Shown: one piece after another, positions 47,588 to 55,400 of the stretch | How the letters are laid out: each line of letters begins with the position of its first letter | Numbering within the stretch: position 1 is the stretch's first letter | NCBI GenBank assembly: GCA_900544095.1 | Contig: UQTV01000006.1 | Location: forward strand, 62,001 to 126,000 | Origin: an uncultured Collinsella sp. | Lineage (GTDB): Bacteria > Actinomycetota > Coriobacteriia > Coriobacteriales > Coriobacteriaceae | DNA: 64,000 nucleotides | Direction: 5' to 3' | Translations under genes and position numbers: made by a program | The notes under the pieces: generated by a model | The model's input: only the letters and a program-made list of their open reading frames with translations | What the model was told of the DNA's origin: nothing | Databases searched by the model: none

Positions 47588-48805
47588 TCAGGCAGCGGGA
47601 AGCAGGCCGAAGATGTCCTTCGGCAGCGCGGCTAACTTGCCCCACTTCTCCGAAGACCCGCCGTCGTCTCCCGGCAGGAAGTGCGAGTAGGTCTTGTAGG
47701 TGATCTCGATGCTCTCGTGGCCCAAACGGGCGGAGACGTACTGTATCGAGACGCCCTTTTTCAGGAGAAGGCTGGCGTGCGTGTGGCGCAGGCCGTGCAA
47801 CGTGACCGCGAATGACTTGTGCCGGGCGAAGCGGCTAAAGTCGCTCGTGAATTTCGACGGGCGGTAGAGCTCGCCGAGGTCACTGCAGAACACGGGGGTG
47901 TCCTCGCCCTGCTCGATGTCGTTGTACATCAGGCGATAGAGCTGCATCTGCTTGTGATGGCGCAGGAATTCGACCGTCCCCTCGGGGATGGTGACGTCCC
48001 TGTTCGAGCGGTTGCTCTTGGGCAGCTTCTCCTCCAGGGTCTCGCCGCAGTAGGTGTCCGTCGCGCGCGCCTCGGCGAGCGCTCGGCGGACGCGGATGAC
48101 GCCTCCATCGAGGTCGACGTCGCGCCACCTGAGGGCGCACAGCTCGCCGCGTCTCATACCCGTGTCGAGCGCGAGGTTTGTGGCGGCTGCGAAGCGGTAG
48201 TCCGGGCATCCGAGCAGGGCAATTTTCATGCGGGATACCTCGTTTTCATCGATGACTCGAACCTCCTTCTTCTCCTTGGACGGGACGTCCACAAGCTCGC
48301 AGGGGTTGGACTCGATGTATTCGAGGCGGCGGGCGCGTTTGAGCGCGGTCTTCAGGAACGAAAGGGCTTTCTGACAGGTGTTGCCAGAGAGGGGCTTGCC
48401 GTTGAGGCCGCCGCTTTGGCGCATCCATGCCAGCTGATCCTCGATCATGTAGGGCTTCAAGTCTTTTAGCAGGGTCGTGCCGAGTCTCGGTACCCAGCGC
48501 GTCTCGACGATGTCGCGGTAACCGCGAATCGTGTTGGCGCTCAGGTGCTTCACGTCGTGCAGGTAGGTGACGTGCTCGCGCAGGAACTCCTCAAGGGTTT
48601 TGTTGGAGCGGTCCATGCGCGTGCGGGCCGTCATGAGCTCGACGCGCCACTCCTCTAGCAGGCGCTTTGCCTCGGTCTTGGTGCGGCAGTGGACGGTCTT
48701 GTTCAAGCGCTTAGAGGACTTGCCGTCCTCGCTCACGCTGACCCTGAGCAGCCAGGAGTCCTTGCCGCGCTTCACGGGGTCGTAGCCTTTGCTGACTGTT
48801 CTCAT
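47588..48805 (-). CDS. int: Tyrosine site-specific integrase
   Basis: A 405-residue phage-type recombinase. It has an N-terminal AP2-like arm-binding region (YDPVKRGKDSWLLRVSVSED), a SAM-like core-binding domain (about 60-150), and the catalytic domain with Arg (LDTGMRRGELCALRW), His-x-x-Arg (HGLRHTHASLL), LGHESIEIT and the nucleophile Tyr (TYKTYSHFLPG). The ATG at 48805 has AAAGGAGG eight bases upstream; the GTG at 48814 overlaps that site and is rejected. It probably acts at the adjacent tRNA gene. Confidence 0.95.
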   Translation of the reverse strand: MRTVSKGYDPVKRGKDSWLLRVSVSEDGKSSKRLNKTVHCRTKTEAKRLLEEWRVELMTARTRMDRSNKTLEEFLREHVTYLHDVKHLSANTIRGYRDIVETRWVPRLGTTLLKDLKPYMIEDQLAWMRQSGGLNGKPLSGNTCQKALSFLKTALKRARRLEYIESNPCELVDVPSKEKKEVRVIDENEVSRMKIALLGCPDYRFAAATNLALDTGMRRGELCALRWRDVDLDGGVIRVRRALAEARATDTYCGETLEEKLPKSNRSNRDVTIPEGTVEFLRHHKQMQLYRLMYNDIEQGEDTPVFCSDLGELYRPSKFTSDFSRFARHKSFAVTLHGLRHTHASLLLKKGVSIQYVSARLGHESIEITYKTYSHFLPGDDGGSSEKWGKLAALPKDIFGLLPAA

Positions 48806-48849
48806 GGTTTTCACCTCCTTTCGGTGCGTTGGTGGCTGACGGTGCTATC

Positions 48850-50097
48850 TCAAACCGATTGCTCGGTAATGAGCCCCTGGGATTTCTTCTTGCTGTAGGC
48901 GTTGGCGCAGCTGCGCTTGCAGAAGCGAGTCTTCTGAATCACCCTGCCCGGCTTCTCCTCGCGGTATTTCTTGAAGATTCGTCCGCAGTTATCGCAGGTG
49001 CGCCATTCGGCGGGGTCGTCGTAGAGGAGGCCGAACTGGGAGATGATCGCCTCGGAGAGGGAACCGTAGGAATGTATGCCCGTCGGACTTCGGTGAGTTT
49101 TTTTAAGCGCGTGGGACCAAGCGGCGAGGGGTCCACCGCTGTCGCCTTCGGCTTCATCGGGAGTTTCGCCTGTCCCATCAAAGCGATAAGAGAGGAGAGA
49201 GTTCGCTAGGAAGGAGATTGCAGTGTTTGATGCGATCACCAGTCCATCCGCAAGAGTTGATGTATAGCTTTCTCGTGTGTTGAAGCCCGCATCTTCACCT
49301 TGCTGCACCATCGACTTGAACTCTGGACTCTCGAGAATGAGCGAATCGTATGACTTAAGGCGAGTGTTATCCAATAGAGCGTCGCTGTTGGAGAGAAGGA
49401 AAAAGCTAATGCCGCTCTGTGCCATGTGCGAGCGGTCACAAAGGTAATCGGCGACATCGTCGGCACCCCAGGTGTCGGTGTTTTCCAAGCCATATGCAAC
49501 GGCGGTAATCAAGGCGGTCGATACCTGGAGGGCCCGTATCGTCTGAATTACCTCCGCTTCGGAAATAGCTCCCACGACCGAGCGGTCATCTAGATGGATA
49601 CGGCGAGCTTCCTCGGAGAGAAAGTACGGCCTGCGTCCCAGTAGCGTTTCGTCGTCTCCTGAGTAGGCGCTACTGAACAAGGGGATGCCTGCGGCGGATG
49701 CGCTCTCGCTTGCCAGAATGCCCCATTCGCTCCTGAACGGCTGAAAGTCTGTCTTGAGGAGTTTGAAACGGTTGCGGAAAAGAGAAAGACGCTGAGCGCC
49801 GTCGTAGCCGCTGGAAACGGGGAAGCCGTAACGCTCACAGAAACGAACGATGCTCTCCGTGCGCTCGACGTTGACCTTCTGAAGGCTGCTTGCGAAGAAC
49901 TCGTTTTCCAGATGCTCGAATTGCATAACAGTGGGTTTGCCATGCTCGACATAGTATGCGAAACGCTCGCCATCGGTGCTGGTTCCCCACAGCCGGTCAA
50001 AGTTGTAGCGCAACCACGGTCTTGCAGCATTGACTTCGAGCTTGATGGGCTGGCGAAGCGACAGGGGCAGGCGTTCATAGTTAACTAATGGACTCAA
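48850..50097 (-). CDS. Unrecognised element protein with C-terminal zinc ribbon
   Basis: I do not recognise the 415-residue body. The C-terminal 50 residues carry CDNCGRIFKK and RFCKRSCANAYSKKK, a C-x2-C ... C-x3-C pattern of a treble-clef zinc finger, followed by a basic tail, suggesting nucleic-acid binding. The predicted start is TTG at 50097, directly after an in-frame stop and without a ribosome site, so the N-terminus is unsure. It lies between the integrase and the excisionase-like gene, in the position often taken by regulators or defence cargo of small elements. Confidence 0.6.
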   Translation of the reverse strand: MSPLVNYERLPLSLRQPIKLEVNAARPWLRYNFDRLWGTSTDGERFAYYVEHGKPTVMQFEHLENEFFASSLQKVNVERTESIVRFCERYGFPVSSGYDGAQRLSLFRNRFKLLKTDFQPFRSEWGILASESASAAGIPLFSSAYSGDDETLLGRRPYFLSEEARRIHLDDRSVVGAISEAEVIQTIRALQVSTALITAVAYGLENTDTWGADDVADYLCDRSHMAQSGISFFLLSNSDALLDNTRLKSYDSLILESPEFKSMVQQGEDAGFNTRESYTSTLADGLVIASNTAISFLANSLLSYRFDGTGETPDEAEGDSGGPLAAWSHALKKTHRSPTGIHSYGSLSEAIISQFGLLYDDPAEWRTCDNCGRIFKKYREEKPGRVIQKTRFCKRSCANAYSKKKSQGLITEQSV

Positions 50098-50191
50098 AAT
50101 CTAATCCAATCCAACTATTGACTTTCATTTCTCATTCATGGTATCACAAAATGGATGGAAAAGGAACACCAATCCATTCTAGGAGATGCTA

Positions 50192-50407
50192 ATGGACTGC
50201 TTTGATCATCGAGAGTTTTGTCTCCCTGACGTGTTGCACGTAGTCGATGTTGCAAAATTTCTGGGCCTTCACGAGAAGACGGTCTATTTGTACGTTCGTG
50301 AAGGCAAGATTCGCGCTATCCGCTGTGGGCGAAGTTATCGCATTCGCCGTGAGTGGGTCGAGGAGTACATTCGCTCCGCGAGCCCCAAGGACTCCGACGT
50401 AGACTAG
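50192..50407 (+). CDS. Excisionase-like helix-turn-helix protein
   Basis: A 71-residue protein with a MerR-like DNA-binding domain: VVDVAKFLGLHEKTVYLYVR then GKIRAIRCGRSYRIRREWVEEYI, the pattern of excisionase/HTH_17 proteins. ATG 50192 has AGGAG six bases upstream; ATG 50186 is too close. It diverges from the zinc-ribbon gene and likely directs excision or regulates the element. Confidence 0.85.
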   Translation: MDCFDHREFCLPDVLHVVDVAKFLGLHEKTVYLYVREGKIRAIRCGRSYRIRREWVEEYIRSASPKDSDVD

Positions 50408-50420
50408 CGGGGAGAAGACC

Positions 50421-50909
50421 ATGAAAGATCTGTTCACGCCTAATTTCGAGGGCGATGCCGATGCGGTTGCTCCAAAGCTCGCCAAGCTCAGGGGAAGTTC
50501 TGTAGCGATCTATTTTTGGCTTCATTCACGTGCTTTTGCTTGTGGAAACAAGGTCGGAGTAAGCCAGCGTTGGCTGTCTGAACGTTTGGGTTTATCTGTT
50601 CGCACTGTTCAGCGGGCGGTGGACGACCTTGAGAGTGAAGGTCTCATCAAGCACGCACTCATACGAGGAGGAAGCGAATTCAGCATCTGTCGCCTGACAA
50701 CCTTGTCAGGTGACAGACCTGCCGCGAGCGTGACGACAAGCCTGTCACCCAGCGAAGGTTTTGACGCGCCAACATTGTCATCTCAAGCATGTCATCCGTG
50801 TCATCCAACAGAAAGGGGAAACATTGAATACACTCTCCACATTGGTGAGCGAGCAGACATCGAAGACCTTGCAGCCATTCTCGACAGAAGGGACCCAGAA
50901 AACCCCTGA
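50421..50909 (+). CDS. Winged-helix DNA-binding protein of the element
   Basis: A 162-residue protein with one helix-turn-helix region: GVSQRWLSERLGLSVRTVQR, then AVDDLESEGLIKHAL (about residues 47-80), as in replication or regulatory proteins of phages. The C-terminal half is low in recognisable motifs. It overlaps the start of the next gene by 86 bases in another frame. Confidence 0.7.
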   Translation: MKDLFTPNFEGDADAVAPKLAKLRGSSVAIYFWLHSRAFACGNKVGVSQRWLSERLGLSVRTVQRAVDDLESEGLIKHALIRGGSEFSICRLTTLSGDRPAASVTTSLSPSEGFDAPTLSSQACHPCHPTERGNIEYTLHIGERADIEDLAAILDRRDPENP

Positions 50910-51675
50910 GACCGAAGAGGCGAGTCTTCTTCAATCCCTGCTCGAGAAAGACGCAGAGCGTTTCGGCAGTCCTAATGTCATGTCAAAGCAGACGCTGGAT
51001 TACTTGCGTGGTGCCGGACTAATGGGGTTGCCCAAGATGAAGCGCCGTCCTCCAGACTCCGGAGCGCTGTTGAGGGACAACGGCTTCTCGGAGCTTGTCT
51101 TGAGCGTCTTGTCGGATGAGAGTTTTGATCCGAGTCGTATCCCCGAGAAAGCGCTCGACTGGCTGTCTTCCTATCAAGGGAAGAAGACTCCCTCTCTTTG
51201 GGTGAGCGGCGGTAGTGGTTCAGGGAAAACGACATTGGCGTGTTGGCTGGCGAGGTCACTAGTAGAACGCTCATTGAAGGACGGCGCAGTGTTGGATGTT
51301 ACTTTTGTGCCCGTAGCTGACTTGGTTCGCGATACGTGGATGGGATCGAGCTACTACGGCGAAGAAAACAAGTGGCGTTCTATCCGGCCTCTGACGAACT
51401 GCGGCCTGCTTGTGCTCGATGATTTGGGCACCTGCGTGAGGCAGGGCAAGGAAGAGTGCGCTGTCGTCAGGGAGGTGGTCGATAAACGCTACACCTCGAT
51501 GTTGCCAACCATCTTTACGACTCAGTTCGGCCTCCGCGAGTACTGCACGATGTTGCGAAATGCGGGGGCCGATGAGCACGACGTGTCTTCCTTGAGAAAC
51601 CGTGTTCTGGCGTCGATGAGCGGCTATATCAGGCAGGAGGCGGCGGCAATTGAGGCGAACCACGTCGCCATCTAA
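50824..51675 (+). CDS. DnaC/IstB-like ATPase
   Basis: About 283 residues with an AAA+ core: Walker A GGSGSGKTTL, Walker B GLLVLDDLG, sensor IFTTQFG and the C-terminal RNRVLASMSG arginine region. Such proteins load helicase at a replication origin, so the element may replicate. The TTG at 50824 has AAAGGGG five bases upstream and is the best start; the frame is open from 50761. The start lies inside the upstream gene. Confidence 0.85.
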   Translation: MNTLSTLVSEQTSKTLQPFSTEGTQKTPETEEASLLQSLLEKDAERFGSPNVMSKQTLDYLRGAGLMGLPKMKRRPPDSGALLRDNGFSELVLSVLSDESFDPSRIPEKALDWLSSYQGKKTPSLWVSGGSGSGKTTLACWLARSLVERSLKDGAVLDVTFVPVADLVRDTWMGSSYYGEENKWRSIRPLTNCGLLVLDDLGTCVRQGKEECAVVREVVDKRYTSMLPTIFTTQFGLREYCTMLRNAGADEHDVSSLRNRVLASMSGYIRQEAAAIEANHVAI

Positions 51676-51724
51676 ACCATGAAAGGCTTAGGCGGAAATA
51701 CGGCCGAGGGCTGAATCGAACTAT

Positions 51725-51865
51725 TTAAACTGCAAAACTATGGAGGTTGCCCATCGCGAGCGTGCCGTCGTCCTGCGACGTCGGCGCCGACGTATCCACC
51801 AGCACCACCACGAAGCGGACGGGCCGGCGGCTGCGGCGGGCGAGCAGGGACTCGTAGGCATCCAT
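51725..51865 (-). pseudogene. Possible N-terminal remnant of a nitroreductase-like gene
   Basis: A 46-codon frame starts MDAYESLLARRSRRPVRFVV. The MDAYExLxxRRSxR pattern is like the start of nitroreductases, but no FMN-site residues follow before the stop. There is only a weak ribosome site. It could equally be a chance ORF. Confidence 0.2.
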
Positions 51866-51977
51866 GGGAGCCTACCCAGGACGGGTCGCGTCGCCGCATG
51901 GGGAAAGGTGCGGCGGCAACGAGGCGTGAACGTTAACACGCACAAGATAACCCCCCCGCCGACAGTAATGAATCAAT

Positions 51978-52130
51978 AAACTGTAATCGCCGAGATATCG
52001 ATTTTTCGACGACTCCTAAGAAATGCTTCGGTAGACTAAAGTAAGAGTTCCGCAATCTCGTTTTTTTGTTGCCTTACGCATCGAGGAATGCAAGAATTTA
52101 CAAACTGTAATTAACAGCCGTCTTACAGTT
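51978..52130. promoter_or_regulatory. ACTGTAA repeats upstream of the adhesin
   Basis: AAACTGTAAT occurs at 51978-51987 and 52102-52111. The second copy forms a perfect inverted pair AACTGTAA/TTACAGTT (52103-52110 and 52123-52130) with 12 bases between, ending one base before the GGGGGAG ribosome site. It may be a regulator site or a translational hairpin. Confidence 0.4.
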
Positions 52131-52140
52131 GGGGGAGAAC

Positions 52141-52416
52141 ATGCGGGCGAAACGAGCTGTCGCGATAGCGCTGACCGGACTCATGCTGTTTGAAGCATCG
52201 CCGGTGCCCCAGATCTCCCAGGCGCTGACCATCCAGAACGCCGCCGCTGTCCGCCAGCTGATGAGCACCCTCACCGCTTCGACCGCGTATGCCGATACCT
52301 CCGAAAACGCGGGGGGGGGGGACGTTCCAGGTAGACACCGCTGCAAGCACCGAGGCCAGCGGAGCCGATGCCGCGGATTCGTCCGCCGCGACCGGCTCCG
52401 GTGCCTCAGCGGATAG
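52141..52416 (+). CDS. Signal-peptide leader of the pilus adhesin, out of frame with its body
   Basis: The ATG at 52141 follows GGGGGAGAAC and starts a secretion signal: MRAKRAVAIALTGLMLFEAS, then a likely cut after TASTAYA. The frame then reads NAGGGDVPGR through an 11-G run (52311-52321) and stops at 52416 in unrelated sequence. Removing one G would continue it directly as NAGGGTFQVDT into the 2700-residue adhesin frame. So this is the true start of the adhesin, cut off by the tract length as read here. Confidence 0.75.
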   Translation: MRAKRAVAIALTGLMLFEASPVPQISQALTIQNAAAVRQLMSTLTASTAYADTSENAGGGDVPGRHRCKHRGQRSRCRGFVRRDRLRCLSG

Positions 52417-55400
52417 CGTCTCCAACGCCGATGTCACCGCGGATGCCGACGCCCCCGCAACCACGAGCGACGCCGCGACCGCCGATGCTCCCGCTCCCGC
52501 GGACGCCATCACGGCAACCAACCAGCCCACCGCTCAGCCCGCCGCCCAAACCGCCACGGACGCCGCCGTCGAAGACGCCGCCCAGGACCTGGCGCAGCTC
52601 GCCGGCCGCGACTTCCAAGGCCAGGTCACCAAAACCATCAACGGCAAGACCTATATCCTGATTGGCAACGAGCAGCAGCTGCGCGCGATAGGCTCGGGCA
52701 AGAAGGTCACACGTCCGGTCTGGGAGATCACGCAGGAGTACCGGAAGACGGGCTTGATTAAAGGCGGCTGGGTCGATGTCGAGGGCTCCAAAACCGAGAT
52801 TTACGCGGGTGACGCGGACCTTTCCGCGACCTCCAAATTGGACGAGGGCTCGAGCGAGAAATCGGATGAGCTGGGTGTCAGCCTTGCGGGTCACACTCGC
52901 AAACGCTACGTGACCCTTGACGACTATGGCAACGAGGTCAAGGCCGACGGCAACGCGACAAGCTCGACGCTGACCTACGCCGCCGACGCCAACTACATAA
53001 TCTTCCGAAACATCGACGTGGGCTCCGACGCGGCCAGCGGCACCTCATCCAACGCGACCTGGACCCCGCTCATGTTCAGTGGCACCATGCTCGGCGCGGC
53101 GACCACCACCGACGCCGCTAAGACCGCCGGCGCGCTCTGGTCCACCATTAACGCCGACGGCATCTCCACCAACGACACTGCCCAGCGTCCCGTCATCTCC
53201 AATGTAAACGTCACTCAGACTGGCAAGCTCGATGTCTCCAGCCACACGGGCATCGGATTCTTCGGCACCGTTTCGCACAAGCTCAGCGAAACCAATCCGT
53301 TTACCGGGTCCGCTACACCCGCATACGTGAACAACATCAAGCTTCGGGACGTCTCTGTTACTAACGAATCCACCAAGGTCAAGGTCGATCAGACGCTCAT
53401 CAGCTCACTCCTCGGCGTACTCGGCACCGTGGTGGGCGGCCTCGTCAGCACCCTGTTGAAGATTCTTACACTCGGCAAGGTTGACCTCAGTGGCCTTATT
53501 GAGTCCCTGTTGAACGTTCGCGCCGCCGATCCCTCTTCGCTCGCCACGGGTGCCTTCGCCGGGCGCATCGTGGGTGAGGTCACGGTCGACAAATGCGAGG
53601 TCGAGGGCGCGAGCGTGTCGAGTGCGGCGGACATGACGGGCGGCTTCGCAGGCTACGTTAAGGGAGAGGTCAAGTACGATATCCTCTCCGATGCGCTGGG
53701 CGACATCGTCAAGCTCCTGACAAACATCCTGAACCTCATCCCTGGCCTAGGCCTGGGCGACCTCATCACCCTGCTGCTCAACAACAACATCATCAAGGCG
53801 AGCCAGCTGCTCCCCGTGGCCTACTACAACCCCACGATCTCGAAATCGGGCGTCGTAAACTTCGCCAGCGGCACCGTCCTGGGCTCCGCTGGCAAGAACT
53901 ACGCTGGCGGCTTCGCGGGCGTGCAGGCCGGTACCATCGTCACCGACGCCTATATACAGAGTGACGTCGCCTACACCGTGCGCGCCAAGGCATACGCCGG
54001 CGGCTTTGCGGGCGTCATCCGCGACGACGTGATGGAGGGCGCGCTCTCCGATCTGGGCGTAGACCTGCCAAGCCTCGCGAGGCTTGCCATTCCGCAGAGC
54101 ATCGTCGCGACCTCCTCGCTCACTGCGGACGTCACGGTCGAGGGTGGCTCGTATGCCGGCGGCTTTGCGGGCGCCATGGCTGGCAGCCACGCGGTGAACG
54201 ATAGCCTTACGGGTGCGGTCAACGTCACGGCCTCGGGCATTCAGGACGGCACGGCCGACATGCTCGCCTACGCGGGCGGCTTCACTGGTGCGGCGACGCT
54301 CGGCTGGGCGATGGACCTCGGCGCGGGTGACTACAAGAACACGAATCTGCTGAATGGTGTGGGCGGCCTGCTGAAGGGCCTGCTCGGCTCGGAGGATCAG
54401 AGCAAGGCATCGACCCTGCTTTCCCTTGCGGGCCTGAATGAGTCCGAGATCCTCGGCGCGCAGATGGCCGGCACCTTCATGGTGTCCTCGGCCAATGACT
54501 ATGCCGGCGGCATGGTGGGGCGCGGCACAGGCCCGGTCATCGCGAGCTCCGATACGGCGCACGTGGGCGGCCTCGCGTTCTACAAGCAGGGCAAGCTCGA
54601 CGCCACTGCGGTCGCCAGCCGTACCACCTCGCTCACCGGTCTTGACTCCGTCACGGCCAAGGGCAGCTACGCCGGCGGCATCGCGGGCATGCTTGTCCCC
54701 GGTGCCGTGGCGGCGCTGCTGAACGACACCCTCGGCTTGGGTGCGATTGGCCAGAAGCTCGGCGACGGCCAGTTCAAGATGTTCGAGGTCTCGAACGTGA
54801 CGGTTGCGGGCGCCACGGACGGTGCGACCGTCTCCGTGGACGGGTGCTACGCTGGCGGCGCCATCGGCTGCGCGACTGGCGGCGACGTGGACGCCACGAC
54901 CCTCACCGGCGTGAAGCGGGTCGAGGCCAAGGGCGAGGCCGGCGGCTTCATCGGCTTTTCCGGCCCGAGCGACGCGGCCGACGTGGGCGGCCTCGACGTC
55001 CTCGGCCTCATCAAGGTCTCGGGCCTGCTCTCGGTGGCCAAGTATTCGGCGGTCGAGGTGACCGACAGTTCCGTTGCGGGCGTCACAGCCGGCATGACGG
55101 TGGCAGCGACCGGCGTGAACGCCGCGGGTGAGACGAACGTCTACGCGGCGGGCGGCTTCTTCGGACGCGCGAACAGCACCAAGTCGGCGAACGTTCACGC
55201 CACGGCCGTAAAGGCGGTCACTGCTGACGCCTCAACTTCGGACGGTGCGGCGGGCGGATTCGTAGGCGTCTCGACTACGGGTGGCCTTGCGGATGCGGTG
55301 AACGGTGAGGGCGAGGACTCGGGAGTCCTCAAGAACCTTCTCGAGGGTGGTCTCATCTCCGTCGACGGTCTCGTGGGCGCCGTTCCCTACTTGCTGCCTA

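Larger units (their letters stand above)
47479..51700. mobile_element. Small integrative element at the tRNA-fMet gene
   Basis: The left end is next to the tRNA 3' end. Contents: tyrosine integrase, an unrecognised protein, excisionase-like protein, winged-helix protein and DnaC-like ATPase. No relaxase, capsid or terminase gene is seen, so it is a minimal element or satellite rather than a full phage or conjugative element. The right boundary is a guess: no copy of the tRNA 3' end was found between 51675 and 52140, so the element may extend further. Confidence 0.6.
51676..52140. other. 465-base gap between the element and the pilus locus
   Basis: It holds a 46-codon minus-strand ORF (51725-51865), a C7 tract (51951-51957), the repeated word AAACTGTAAT and a hairpin just before the adhesin leader. 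The right half is AT-rich and is the likely promoter of the pilus locus. Confidence 0.6.

Noticed and set aside
51676..52140. Right attachment site of the integrative element
   Set aside because: I looked for a copy of the tRNA 3' segment (CAAATCCTGCCCCCGCG) and found none in this stretch.
52289..52320. ATG at 52289 as the true adhesin start
   Set aside because: It has no ribosome site and would give a protein without signal peptide, although the protein has a wall-sorting signal. The leader at 52141 fits better.
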